The notes below the pieces were generated by a model, which worked only from the letters and a program-made list of their open reading frames with translations, was not told where the DNA came from and searched no databases. This document shows positions 27,113-35,889 of a stretch of DNA of 64,000 nt, piece by piece. The first letter of the stretch is position 1. Each line of letters begins with the position of its first letter. The stretch is from Planctomycetota bacterium. Lineage in GTDB: Bacteria; Planctomycetota; B15-G4; SIAN01. The DNA lies in contig JANQQL010000010.1 of the NCBI GenBank assembly GCA_028289345.1, forward strand, positions 372,001 through 436,000, in the 5' to 3' direction. Both the position numbers and the translations under genes were made by a program.

Positions 27113-29467
27113 TCAGGGAAACTCCAGGATGACTTCGTGACTCAGGTCCCACTCAGCGACGAAAAATCGCCGAGTCCCAACGACCCCGTGAACGGCGATC
27201 CACCCGGAGCGAGGAACACTCGACAATGTGAACGTGCCATCGGGTCGCACCGAGACCCTTGACCAAGTCTCGTGGATACTCCCCCGACCGTTGGCCCCCA
27301 GCAACCAGTCGAAGCCCGTCGTGACGTGGATCGTCGTGTGGTTGCCCCCGGAGATTCTGCCGTTCACCGTTGCTGGTTCTTCTGGACGGAACTCGAGCAG
27401 TCGAGGCTCCCTCACGACCAACGGCTCCGTCACTTGCAGTCTCCCTGTGGTCGGCTGGAAAATGAGCAACGAAACGGATTCGCTCAACAGCCCCGACAGT
27501 CCAAAACCTCCCTCTGCGCTAGTCACGACGGTCAGATCGCGATCGCCGACCTCTTGCTCCAAGCTGGTCAAGATGCCTTCGATGGGCGTTGGATTCGCCA
27601 ACCCAATGCGCAGGCCGGAAAGAGAACGGCCACTCGCGTCGACCACACGACCGGAAAGCGTCCTCCCTCCGGGTTCGAGGACCAGGGTCCCCAAATCCAG
27701 GTCCCGCTTCCCCACCGTGAGTGAAGACAGCCGGCGAGGGAGGTGATGTGGTGCAATGACGAGCAGCGGAGCCGTGGTCCTTTGCCTCGCCGGCAACTGA
27801 AACTCTCCCGACTCGTTGACGCTTTCGTGAAACGGATCCCAGTGAACCTGTGCGGTGCTCAAGGGACGACCCGCGGCATCGACCACGCGACCGCGAATCG
27901 TGGGTGAGGATGCAGACCAGGGCGTGAGTTCGATGCGCAGATCCGTCGCCGCCCAGGTGGGCACGGGACCGCTCCATGGCTGATGACGGTCACTGGTGAC
28001 TCGCCAACGCGATCCTCGATGGCAGGGCACGCTCCGCAACACGAACCGTCCCGACGAGTCGCTGCGACACGGCGGGGGCTCGACAGACTGGCACTCGCCA
28101 AGGAGGGAAGGAAGCAGATCGGGTTCCCAGGTCACGGTAGCTCCCTCCACAGGGTTCCCCGCGAGGTCCACCACTTGGCCAGACAAGTCGTTGGCCGGTG
28201 CCGCAACCAGAACGCGATCCTCGGAGCCCGCAGCAACGCCGGTCGCAATCAACGTCCAGCCCGGCTCCACCACCTCAACCTCTTCGGTTTCCGACCAGGC
28301 AAGCCGCCCCGAGGAATCCGAGTGTAACTCGCGCTCGGGAATGGAAGTTCCTTGCAAGACCGCCAACCACTCTTCGGGATGGGCCTGCGCTTTGGCAAGC
28401 CGCGCGATCGCGTCAGGATCTGTCCGCCATCGAAATTGTTCTTCCAGCGTCAAACGAAGTGTGGTGATGTCGTTGCCGAGCCAGATCGGATCGCCGCCCT
28501 GCCATCGAACCGTGTGAAGGCCTCGACGTCGCAAGCGAAAGCCGGAAAGAGGAGCGCCGAAGGAATCCACCAAGCGGGCGGCCGTCATCGCCACCGCATC
28601 GGGCTCACTGTCGTTGGGAGTGGCGGGATCCATCGGCGAACCGGACATGGTTCGCGTCATCGAGTCGGCGGGCTCCCGGGATCGGCCTCCGGATCGGGAA
28701 TCCCCCGCCATCGGAGAAGCCGCTTCGGTCCCTCGAGATGCCTGACTCTCGGCAACATTCCGGACGGGCTCCACGACGATCGGATCGGCGAACCGCCGAG
28801 CCATGACTGCAACCGTGACGATCACCACCACGAAGGTCCCGCCGATCACGATGGTTCGAGCGCCGTGCTCTCCGACCCACTGCTGGCTTCCCTGGCGGCT
28901 AGAGAAGCCGTCCCCGGACTGCGACGGGGAGGATTCAAGAAGAGGACTCAGTGCAAGACACCATTGTCCTTCTCCACCGTACTCAGATTCGAGTCGGTCA
29001 CGAAGTTGGGCGCGGGCCCGCTGCAGCCGGGTCTTGATGGTTGCCAACGGCACTCCGTCGCGCTCGGCAATCTCCCGAGGAGCAAGTCCCTCCCAAAAGC
29101 GCAGCAGGATCACCCGTCGGTAAGACTCCGGCGAGGCCAGCACGTGGGCCGTCACTTCTCGCTGCATCGACGCCTTCGCGACCAGATCCTCGGTGGCGGG
29201 CAAGGGTTCCCGGAAGGCAACGGCTTGTTCCCGCTGAGCTGCTTCGTGGCGACGACGACGCCCGAGCTCCGCCAACCGACGGGCAACCGTGCGAAACCAC
29301 CCGCGGAGATTGCGAGAGTCGGTCGGACCTCGGTGCAGAGCCGCCTGCCACACTTCTTGGGCCAGGTCCTCTGCATCCGCGGCTTCTTTGACCAGTGAAC
29401 GAGCGAGGGCCTGGACCCATTCGGAGTGCTTCAACAGTTCTTCCAGGGGGATGGCGGATTCGCTCAT
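27113..29467 (-). CDS. membrane-anchored ECF sigma factor fused to carboxypeptidase-regulatory-like domains
   Basis: A 784-residue fusion. Residues about 10-75 are sigma region 2 (DAEDLAQEVWQAAL) and about 105-160 are sigma region 4 with a helix-turn-helix (LAPREIAERDGVPLATIKTR). A linker leads to a membrane segment at about 204-222 (IVIGGTFVVVIVTVAVM). The remaining 550 residues would lie outside and hold at least three carboxypeptidase-regulatory-like repeats (SGQVVDLAGNPVEGATV, RGRVVDAAGRPLSTAQV, SGRVVDASGRSLSGLRI). The sigma part may be released by proteolysis or act from the membrane (inference). No separate anti-sigma gene adjoins it. GGGAG precedes the ATG. Confidence 0.82.
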   Translation of the reverse strand: MSESAIPLEELLKHSEWVQALARSLVKEAADAEDLAQEVWQAALHRGPTDSRNLRGWFRTVARRLAELGRRRRHEAAQREQAVAFREPLPATEDLVAKASMQREVTAHVLASPESYRRVILLRFWEGLAPREIAERDGVPLATIKTRLQRARAQLRDRLESEYGGEGQWCLALSPLLESSPSQSGDGFSSRQGSQQWVGEHGARTIVIGGTFVVVIVTVAVMARRFADPIVVEPVRNVAESQASRGTEAASPMAGDSRSGGRSREPADSMTRTMSGSPMDPATPNDSEPDAVAMTAARLVDSFGAPLSGFRLRRRGLHTVRWQGGDPIWLGNDITTLRLTLEEQFRWRTDPDAIARLAKAQAHPEEWLAVLQGTSIPERELHSDSSGRLAWSETEEVEVVEPGWTLIATGVAAGSEDRVLVAAPANDLSGQVVDLAGNPVEGATVTWEPDLLPSLLGECQSVEPPPCRSDSSGRFVLRSVPCHRGSRWRVTSDRHQPWSGPVPTWAATDLRIELTPWSASSPTIRGRVVDAAGRPLSTAQVHWDPFHESVNESGEFQLPARQRTTAPLLVIAPHHLPRRLSSLTVGKRDLDLGTLVLEPGGRTLSGRVVDASGRSLSGLRIGLANPTPIEGILTSLEQEVGDRDLTVVTSAEGGFGLSGLLSESVSLLIFQPTTGRLQVTEPLVVREPRLLEFRPEEPATVNGRISGGNHTTIHVTTGFDWLLGANGRGSIHETWSRVSVRPDGTFTLSSVPRSGWIAVHGVVGTRRFFVAEWDLSHEVILEFP

Positions 29468-29608
29468 GGCAACTCCCCCATGGACGCGAACCGGGAATCG
29501 AATTCAACGTTTCCCGAGAAATCTTTCGCGATCCGAAAATCAGTTTTCATGAATTCGATCGGGCCCCGGCTCCCATGAAGGGGGTGATCTCGAACTAGGA
29601 GAAACACC

Positions 29609-31375
29609 ATGCTCGGTCCTTCGTTTCTGATTTGCTGCCCCTTGATCGCCGCGTTCCTGACCGAGGAACTGCCCGTCGAATGGTCCACGCCGGTCGGGGA
29701 GGGATTCTCCCGCCCCGTCGCAGCCCAAAACAGTGTCTACGTCAGCGACCGCGTCCCCGGCTCATCCCAATCCGGAGTGGTTGCCGTGGATCTAGGCACC
29801 GGGGAAGTGCTTTGGCGCACCGCGTTCGAAGACTCTCCGAAACCCAGTCAGGAGAACTACGGCGGAGGACTCGGTCCCCACGCAACTCCCGCGGTCGACG
29901 AAACCCGAGTCTATGCCTTGGGGTTCAGCGGCACTCTGGTGGCCGTGGAGCGTCGCTCGGGCTCGATCCAATGGTCGGTGGACCTTGTGAAAGATCACGG
30001 CGCCAAGCCCGTTCAGTTTGGGTTCGGAGCGAGTCCGATTCGACACCGTGACCTGTTGTGTGTCATGGCCGGCGGCACGTCGGGTGTCATGGCCCTCGAG
30101 CCAGAGACCGGGGAAACCATCTGGCAGTCCCCTCCCTTCCAAGCCAGCTACGTCACCCCAGAAGTCGTTTCCTTTCAAGGGGAAGCCCAATTGGTCTGCT
30201 TGTTCGAGAGCGAGACCGTCGGCCTCGATCTCGACGACGGCGAAGTTCTTTGGAGCGTCCCTCATGTTCGCCCGGGTCTGACCAACTACGCCATGCTTCA
30301 CTCACTCGACGAGGGAGGGTTGATTGTGTCGGGCCAAGGCAATTTGGGCACTCGTTGTCTGGATGTCGCGCGAAACAAAGAACGCTGGGACGCCACGGTT
30401 CGATGGCACGCTCGTGCGGTGCGCTTCTCTCACGGAAGAATCATCGAGCGAAACGGGTTCCTGTTCGGAAGCAACGGTTCGATGCTGTGTGCCTTGGCGA
30501 CCCGGGATGGTGCCTTGGCGTTCAAACTCCGCGGCTTCGGGGAATTCAACTTGGTGAACGCGGAGGATTGCACGGTGCAAGTGGACGAAGAAGGGACTTT
30601 GGCTTTGCTCGACGTGAATGCGGAGCGCGTCCTTGTCACTCGAGAACTCCCCCTCCTCCAAGCGAAGGCCTGGGCCAGTCCAACCCTCGCAAATCGGAGG
30701 CTCCTTGCCCGCGATGCAGAACAGCTGGTCGCCCTGCGTCTCCCAGAAAACCTCGCGCCAGCGACCGCGCTGCGTTCGATCGAAACGGGATACCAACCGG
30801 GGAAGCCCGTGGTGCCACCTGCGTTGCTCGCGTACTGCGAAGGTGACTATCGGGACGATGAGGGAGCCCGATGGACGCTCGAGCTGAAGGGAGATTCACT
30901 GCGCGGAAGGATCCCGAGCAGGCCGAAAGACATTCTGTTCACCCCTCGTTCCGAGAACCAGTTCACGGACTCGGCCGGGGGAACCCTGGAGGTCCATCGC
31001 TCGGAGACGGGCGTCCCCGACTCGATCGAGTGGCAACCGGCCGAAGGCCCGGTCGTTCGCGCCCGCAAAGTCGCCCGCGCGCAGAATCCGGTGGAAATCA
31101 AGATCGCCGAACGGTGGCTGGGCCGCTGGTCCGTGGACGGTTCCATGATCGTCGAGTTCCAACACGATCAAGACCAGCTGGTCGCACGCGCCAGCGTCTA
31201 CGACGGAGTCATCTTCGCCGTCACCCAAGAGTCCCCCACTCGGCTCTGGCTGGAAGCTCAGAACGCCACTTATGGGATTCCAGACATTCTCTTGGTCCAG
31301 CAAGACGACCAACGCTGGGCCCATCAAGCCACGAACACCTACCAGGTCTCGCGCGCCTTGAAAGAGGATGACTAG
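29609..31375 (+). CDS. secreted PQQ-like beta-propeller protein
   Basis: A 588-residue protein. A short hydrophobic start is followed by PQQ-like blades over residues about 20-390 (GVVAVDLGTGEVLWR, GVMALEPETGETIW, VGLDLDDGEVLW). Residues about 400-588 form a beta-rich, uncharacterised C-terminal module with two similar halves (GDYRDDEGARWTLELKGD and GRWSVDGSMIVEFQHDQD), which look like lipocalin-like substrate-free barrels. The role is probably binding at the cell surface or in the periplasm (inference). AGGAG stands seven bases before the ATG. Confidence 0.8.
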   Translation: MLGPSFLICCPLIAAFLTEELPVEWSTPVGEGFSRPVAAQNSVYVSDRVPGSSQSGVVAVDLGTGEVLWRTAFEDSPKPSQENYGGGLGPHATPAVDETRVYALGFSGTLVAVERRSGSIQWSVDLVKDHGAKPVQFGFGASPIRHRDLLCVMAGGTSGVMALEPETGETIWQSPPFQASYVTPEVVSFQGEAQLVCLFESETVGLDLDDGEVLWSVPHVRPGLTNYAMLHSLDEGGLIVSGQGNLGTRCLDVARNKERWDATVRWHARAVRFSHGRIIERNGFLFGSNGSMLCALATRDGALAFKLRGFGEFNLVNAEDCTVQVDEEGTLALLDVNAERVLVTRELPLLQAKAWASPTLANRRLLARDAEQLVALRLPENLAPATALRSIETGYQPGKPVVPPALLAYCEGDYRDDEGARWTLELKGDSLRGRIPSRPKDILFTPRSENQFTDSAGGTLEVHRSETGVPDSIEWQPAEGPVVRARKVARAQNPVEIKIAERWLGRWSVDGSMIVEFQHDQDQLVARASVYDGVIFAVTQESPTRLWLEAQNATYGIPDILLVQQDDQRWAHQATNTYQVSRALKEDD

Positions 31376-31743
31376 CAGACGGTAGAAAGAGGCGTCGGAT
31401 GGACAATCGACGGACTTTGGTCCCCGCCAAAGATTCCTCCACGAAACAGTGATTCACCAAGGATTCGATGGAGAAGACTGGCGCGCAAGGAACCCGGTCG
31501 AGAGCCGAATGGCTTCTTCCACGGCCTGCGATCGCCCCGAATTCCAGAGGATCGCGGCGAGAGAGAGTCAGAGTGCCTTCGGTTGACGCGGGATTCTCCG
31601 ACTTTTCTGGCGAGTCCCCCCGCCCAATCACGCTTTCTCTGGCGTAGATTGACCAGCACCCTGGACAAGCAATCCCGAGTTTCTTCTGGAAACTCGACGG
31701 GAAACAGAAAGACGCGAAAGCCAGTCCGCGACGAGCCCCAGCC
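31376..31743 (+). other. 368-bp intergenic region with repeat copy C
   Basis: After the stop of the PQQ-like gene come a small hairpin (CTTTGG and CCAAAG arms at 31415-31420 and 31427-31432) and a degenerate copy of the dispersed repeat at 31391-31499. The rest is featureless. Frames on both strands are Arg/Ser-rich shadows. No promoter stands out for the short gene that follows. Confidence 0.4.
31391..31499 (+). repeat. dispersed intergenic repeat, copy C (degenerate)
   Basis: About 109 bp that align with 8198-8310, more weakly than the A-B pair. The clearest shared parts are the opening GGCGTCGGATGG and the end, where TTCACCAAGGATTCGATGG and AACCCGGTC match TTCGTCGAGGATTCGAGG and GGTCCGGTC. 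It starts 16 bp after the stop codon of the PQQ-like gene. Confidence 0.42.
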
Positions 31744-32061
31744 ATGAGCGATGATCGAAACCGATGGATTTGCTCCCACTGGGTCGAATCGCACGAAGAG
31801 CGCCACGGCAAGCGCCGGGTCTTTCGCCATCACACTCACCCGTTTCCGCCCTCTCGGGGACGGTTTGGCTTCGAGCTACGGGAAGACGGGTCGGCGCAAA
31901 AGCTCATGCCCGGATCCGCCGACCGACCCGACGCCTCTCGAGCCTCGTGGACATTGGAAGGCTCCACTCTGCGAGTCTCCGATGCCAGCGGCGAGGACGT
32001 CTACGAAGTGATTGAAATCGACAAGGACAAACTTGTGGTCGAGGCCCAAGAGCGAACTTGA
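31744..32061 (+). CDS. small conserved protein of unknown function
   Basis: A 105-residue soluble protein I cannot assign. The sequence WICSHWVESHEE followed by FPPSRGRFGFELREDG and WTLEGSTLRVSDASG has the look of a small conserved family with a lipocalin-like beta-barrel. There is no signal peptide or membrane segment. A 12-bp-arm hairpin lies 48 bp downstream and may end its transcript. Start spacing to a GCCCCAGCC stretch gives no clear ribosome-binding site, which lowers confidence in the exact start. Confidence 0.55.
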   Translation: MSDDRNRWICSHWVESHEERHGKRRVFRHHTHPFPPSRGRFGFELREDGSAQKLMPGSADRPDASRASWTLEGSTLRVSDASGEDVYEVIEIDKDKLVVEAQERT

Positions 32062-32372
32062 TTCGTTGCCAAGACTGCTCTGTTTCGACCAGACAGTCAC
32101 GGACAAGCCAATTCACAAACAATGAGTTTGTGAATTGCCAAAGGACACGACTCGGGATTCGTTCTCGCGCCTGCGCCGCTCCTCTTCCGCAACACTGAGT
32201 GGCCCCCACAGCATCCCTGAAACGCAGTCGTCATTGCGGTGACACTGCGATTCTCCCCTCCATGGCATCGCTCGGATCCGCGACGTGGTCAGCCTTTGCG
32301 CAGACACAGCGCGGAACGACAGTGATCTTGTAGGAAAAAGGACCAAGCCACATCACACGAGGAGCTTCAAAC
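32062..32372 (+). other. 311-bp intergenic region upstream of the protease gene
   Basis: It holds the perfect inverted repeat at 32109-32137 and, close to the protease start, AGGAG at a good distance from the ATG at 32373. The promoter of the protease/ATP-grasp unit should be here, but I cannot point to clear -35 and -10 hexamers. No RNA gene or small coding frame is supported. Confidence 0.4.
32109..32137 (+). terminator. perfect 12-bp hairpin (terminator or operator)
   Basis: CAATTCACAAAC at 32109-32120 and its exact complement GTTTGTGAATTG at 32126-32137 flank a five-base loop (AATGA). It starts 48 bp after the small unknown gene. It is AT-rich in a GC-rich setting and has no T run on either side, so it could equally be a protein-binding site for the following operon. 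It is the clearest hairpin in this gap. Confidence 0.45.
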
Positions 32373-33998
32373 ATGGCCGCAAGAAAGAAACCGGGGAAAG
32401 CCACCCGCAGACCGAAGTCCGCAAATCTAACTTCCCGTTCGGGAACCGGCGGCGGACGCGCTCGACGAGCCCAAGGAAGGACAGACTCCTCGGAACCGCG
32501 GCGCTGCTGTGGAACCGACATGGTGCACGAACGGCTGTTGCGAGAGGCGCCGGGCTACGCAGATGGCCGAGCGGCGGTGGAAAACCACTGCTGGCGCATG
32601 ACCCGCGCGGGCATGACGGGCCGCAGCGGCTGTACAGAGATTCCCGTGGTGGTACACGTCGTTCACCGCACCGCCGCGGAAAACATCTCCGAGCAACAGA
32701 TCGAAAGTCAAATCGACGTTCTGAATGCCGACTTCCGCAAGAAGAACGCCGACATCTCCAAGGTGCCCGCGGCGTTTTCGACCCTGGCTGATGACAGCCG
32801 CATCGTCTTCAAGCTTGCGTCGGAGGATCCCGACGGAAATCCAACCAGCGGGATCACTCGGCGCAGCACCAGTGTCAGTGGTTTCTCTCACGACGACTCA
32901 GTGAAGTTTCACTCCAGCGGAGGAACGGACGCGTGGCCCCGCGATCGCTACCTCAACATCTGGGTTTGCCAACTCAGCGGTGGATTGCTCGGCTACGCAC
33001 AATTCCCTGGTGGGCCCGCGGACACGGATGGTGTCGTGATCCTGCATTCGGCGTTCGGGACCACGGGAACGGCGGCTGCTCCCTTCGACAAGGGGCGAAC
33101 CACGACTCACGAAATCGGCCACTGGCTGAACCTTCGTCATATCTGGGGAGATGACGGAACCGGCTGCAGCGGCAGCGACTTCGTGGCGGACACTCCCAAT
33201 CAAGGCGGTCCCAACTACGGCACCCCGACGTTCCCTTCCGAAAGCTGTGGCAACGGGCCCCACGGCGACATGTTCATGAACTACATGGACTATGTGGATG
33301 ACGAAGCCATGGTGATGTTCACCACCGGCCAGGTGTCCCGCATGCAGGCCGCTCTGGATGGTCCTCGAAGCGGATTGGGAAGCGGTGTTGCCTGCGAACA
33401 AGGGCCAAAGCTGAAGGTGGTGGACGATCCCGCCTCTTTGAAGTTTCGTGATGACCCAGCGACCTTGAAGTTCAGTGACGATCCGGCCACCTTGAAGTTC
33501 AGTGACGACCCAGCGACGCTGAAATTCCTGGACGATCCGGGGACGCTCAAGTTCATCGACGATCCCGGAACCCTGAAGTTCTTCGATGATTCCGGGTCCT
33601 TGAAGTTCTTTGACGACGGATCGGATCCGCGACTGGACCCGATCAAGTCGCCGGGATTGGACAAGCCTCCCCACTCCGATTTCGGCGGGGATCCCGGCTG
33701 GCCGTCCTTCCCCTTCCGACAAGGGGGCTACGGAGGCGGTGGTGGCGCCATGCCGTTCGTGCTTTCAACGCCTCATCATTCCAGCGCTTGGGCCGGCAGC
33801 TATCCGGGAGCTGCGCAGGCCCGAGTCGCGCAGCTCGAACAACAACTCAGCCTGCTTCATGAGCAACTGAGCCAAGCACAACAGGCTCAAGCCGCAGGCC
33901 CGCTGAGTCCCACCGACCAAGCCACGGTCGAACGAATGCAACAAGAGTTTCAACGACTCCAGGCCGAATACCAACAGCTGACCCAGGGGGAACGATGA
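32373..33998 (+). CDS. M43 (pappalysin/cytophagalysin-like) metalloprotease with nonapeptide repeat tail
   Basis: A 541-residue protein. Residues about 90-330 are an M43-type zinc protease domain: [11 protein letters not shown] supplies His246, Glu247, His250 and His256, and NYMDYVDD provides the Met-turn. Residues 350-412 are seven tandem nonapeptides of type xDDPATLKF, followed by FDDG, a Gly-rich stretch and a Gln-rich coiled coil to the C-terminus. There is no signal peptide. The N-terminus is Lys/Arg-rich, which is odd for an M43 protease. The stop overlaps the ATG of an MvdC/MvdD-like ATP-grasp gene, so the two products are made together. I infer that the repeats may be substrates for side-chain ester or amide cross-linking by that ligase. 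The start has AGGAG seven bases upstream. Confidence 0.85.
   Translation: MAARKKPGKATRRPKSANLTSRSGTGGGRARRAQGRTDSSEPRRCCGTDMVHERLLREAPGYADGRAAVENHCWRMTRAGMTGRSGCTEIPVVVHVVHRTAAENISEQQIESQIDVLNADFRKKNADISKVPAAFSTLADDSRIVFKLASEDPDGNPTSGITRRSTSVSGFSHDDSVKFHSSGGTDAWPRDRYLNIWVCQLSGGLLGYAQFPGGPADTDGVVILHSAFGTTGTAAAPFDKGRTTTHEIGHWLNLRHIWGDDGTGCSGSDFVADTPNQGGPNYGTPTFPSESCGNGPHGDMFMNYMDYVDDEAMVMFTTGQVSRMQAALDGPRSGLGSGVACEQGPKLKVVDDPASLKFRDDPATLKFSDDPATLKFSDDPATLKFLDDPGTLKFIDDPGTLKFFDDSGSLKFFDDGSDPRLDPIKSPGLDKPPHSDFGGDPGWPSFPFRQGGYGGGGGAMPFVLSTPHHSSAWAGSYPGAAQARVAQLEQQLSLLHEQLSQAQQAQAAGPLSPTDQATVERMQQEFQRLQAEYQQLTQGER
33420..33608 (+). repeat. seven 27-bp in-frame tandem repeats (nonapeptide xDDPATLKF)
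   Basis: Seven consecutive 27-bp units encode residues 350-412 of the protease: [18 protein letters not shown], two [27 protein letters not shown] and FDDSGSLKF. Asp2-Asp3, Leu7, Lys8 and Phe9 never change, and position 6 is always Thr or Ser. Codons differ between copies (for example GAC/GAT, ACC/ACG, TTG/CTG/CTC), so the protein sequence, not the DNA, seems to be under selection. Confidence 0.95.
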
Positions 33999-34996
33999 CC
34001 ATTCTGATTCTGGCTCCCGACAGTGATACCCATACCCAGTCGGTGATCGGCCATCTGCGCGCAGCGGGAAGTGATGCCGTGGTGTGTGATCTCGCGGAGT
34101 TTCCACAGAGAAGCCGCCTGGACGTTCACTACGCCGGCCGGTCTCGGAGTTTTGGACTCTCAGTCCAAGGTCGCCGCCTCGACCTCTCCGAGGTAAGCGC
34201 GGCCTGGTGGCGACGGCCGCAACCACCATCGCCCAGTGACTCGATTGCCTCCCAACGCCACCGCCTGTTCGCCTCCAACGAGTGCCAGGAAGCCCTGTCA
34301 GGACTTTGGCACGCCATGGATGCGTTCTGGATCAACGATCCGGCCCGGGATCACGTCGCCCATCGAAAGGTGAATCAGTTGCGTGTTTCCCAGGACGTAG
34401 GATTGACGATCCCCGAGACGTTGATCACCAACGATCCCGAGGAAGCCGGACGATTCGCCGAGCGACGGGGACCAGGCCGAGTCGTGTTCAAAGCATTCTC
34501 CGCCTTCGAAGATGAGTGGCGAGAAACCCGCCTGCTGGGAGACGAGGAACTGGAGAAGATCGAGAACGTCGCTCACGCGCCAGTGATCTTCCAAGAGTAC
34601 GTCGAAGCCGAGTACGACGTCCGACTGACCGTGGTCGGCGATCAGATGTTTGCCGCGGCCATCCACGCCAGCGAGACCTCCTATCCGATCGACTGTCGCA
34701 TGGACATCGCCAACGCGAAAATCGAAGCCATCGATTTGCCCGCCCCGTTGCGTCGCCGGGTGCTCGCGTTCATGAACCGCATGGGCTTGGTCTACGGAGC
34801 GATCGATTTCCGGCGTCGAGCGAGTGACGGAGAGTTCGTGTTCCTGGAGATCAACCCCGCGGGTCAGTGGCTCTTCATCGAGGAGCGAACTCAGCAACCG
34901 ATCTCTCGGGCACTCGCCAACCTCTTGCAACAGCAGGACCAGGGACTGTGCAACCGGGAAGGAGCTGCCCACTCGATGAGCACCGCGCTGGTGTGA
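33995..34996 (+). CDS. MvdC/MvdD-like ATP-grasp ligase (graspetide-type)
   Basis: A 333-residue ATP-grasp enzyme. The N-terminal pre-ATP-grasp part carries AAWWRRPQ. The central part has [15 protein letters not shown] and [19 protein letters not shown], and the C-terminal metal-binding block is [15 protein letters not shown]. This pattern is that of the MvdC/MvdD group, which forms omega-ester and omega-amide bonds between Asp/Glu and Thr/Ser/Lys side chains in microviridin-type graspetides. The ATG overlaps the stop of the repeat-bearing protease gene by four bases. No small separate precursor gene is visible nearby, so the upstream repeats are the natural candidate substrate (inference). 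Other ATP-grasp peptide ligases cannot be excluded. Confidence 0.85.
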   Translation: MTILILAPDSDTHTQSVIGHLRAAGSDAVVCDLAEFPQRSRLDVHYAGRSRSFGLSVQGRRLDLSEVSAAWWRRPQPPSPSDSIASQRHRLFASNECQEALSGLWHAMDAFWINDPARDHVAHRKVNQLRVSQDVGLTIPETLITNDPEEAGRFAERRGPGRVVFKAFSAFEDEWRETRLLGDEELEKIENVAHAPVIFQEYVEAEYDVRLTVVGDQMFAAAIHASETSYPIDCRMDIANAKIEAIDLPAPLRRRVLAFMNRMGLVYGAIDFRRRASDGEFVFLEINPAGQWLFIEERTQQPISRALANLLQQQDQGLCNREGAAHSMSTALV

Positions 34997-35021
34997 CGGC
35001 TCCATCGCTTGGGTCGGCTGT

Positions 35022-35049
35022 CAGGGCTCTGCCGGGAGGAAGAGCCCTG
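35022..35049 (+). terminator. hairpin after the ATP-grasp gene
   Basis: CAGGGCTCT at 35022-35030 pairs with AGAGCCCTG at 35041-35049 around a ten-base loop, 25 bp past the stop codon. No T run follows, so termination would be weak or Rho-dependent. It suggests a boundary between the protease/ligase unit and the sigma factor gene. Confidence 0.5.
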
Positions 35050-35289
35050 CAGCCGGGCGAGGTCGGTCGGCGGGTCCAGTCCGCCCGCATCTGCCCATAG
35101 AAAGCTCCAAATTCGCACATTCAGCGACGCATCCCCCGGGGAAGTGGGCTCATTACGAACAGGAAACCCTGGCGCGAATCCTTTCGCGGTGGAAGATTCC
35201 GGGGATTGTTGGCGATCGAGCCGTGGCGTCTTCGCTTTTCGGTTGCCAGTCCCCCTGCTCCACGAACTCTCGAACCATGAGGGTGACCA

Positions 35290-35889
35290 GTGAAGAGATC
35301 CGACCCCCCCCATCCGCCGTCCGCCTTTGAAGGAGAGAACGACCCGGAGCTCACCCGTTGGATCGACCTGATGTGCAACGGAGATCGCTCTGCCTCGGAA
35401 CTCGTGGCGCGAGTGCTGTACGAGACCTTCCACGCTCGTGCCAAGAGCTACCTCTCGGGGGAGTCCGGCGACTTCACTTTGCAGCCCACAGACCTGGTCA
35501 ACGAGGCCTATCTGCGCATGGCCAAGGTCTCCCAGCCCCAGTACCAAGACCGGCATCACTTCATTGCGACCGCCGCGACGGCCATGCGCCGAGTGCTGCT
35601 CGACCACATTCGGAATCGCAAGGCTCAGAAGCGCAAAGCGTCCGGAGTCCAGGTTCCTCTCGACCGACTCACCGCCGAGTTTGAGAACCGAGCGGTGGAT
35701 CTCGATGCATTGGACACCGCCCTCGAGAAGCTGAAGAAGTTCGATCCGCTGATGTCCAAAGCCGTCGAGTTGCGCTTCTTTCTTGGCTTGTCGCTGAATG
35801 AAACCGCCGAGGCGCTCGAGGTGCCAGCACGGACGATCAGCCGCAAATGGTCGCTGACCAAGTCGTGGCTTCACAGGGAACTTTCATGA
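35290..35889 (+). CDS. ECF-type RNA polymerase sigma factor
   Basis: A 199-residue ECF sigma factor with region 2 (DFTLQPTDLVNEAYLRM, HHFIATAATAMRRVLLDHIR) and region 4 (LSLNETAEALEVPARTISRKW). The TLQPTDLVNEAYLRM sequence marks the ECF subgroup that in planctomycetes and acidobacteria is encoded next to Ser/Thr kinases. No anti-sigma gene is present. It starts with GTG and overlaps the kinase start by four bases (ATGA), so the kinase probably controls it by phosphorylation (inference from the family). Confidence 0.9.
   Translation: MKRSDPPHPPSAFEGENDPELTRWIDLMCNGDRSASELVARVLYETFHARAKSYLSGESGDFTLQPTDLVNEAYLRMAKVSQPQYQDRHHFIATAATAMRRVLLDHIRNRKAQKRKASGVQVPLDRLTAEFENRAVDLDALDTALEKLKKFDPLMSKAVELRFFLGLSLNETAEALEVPARTISRKWSLTKSWLHRELS

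Noticed and set aside
33420-33608. CRISPR array
   Set aside because: The 27-bp units are contiguous, in frame and have no unique spacers. They encode a protein repeat.
34997-35289. Additional copy of the dispersed repeat near 35200
   Set aside because: Only short stretches match (for example a GCCGTGGCGTCTTCGCTTTT-like block), not enough to call a copy.
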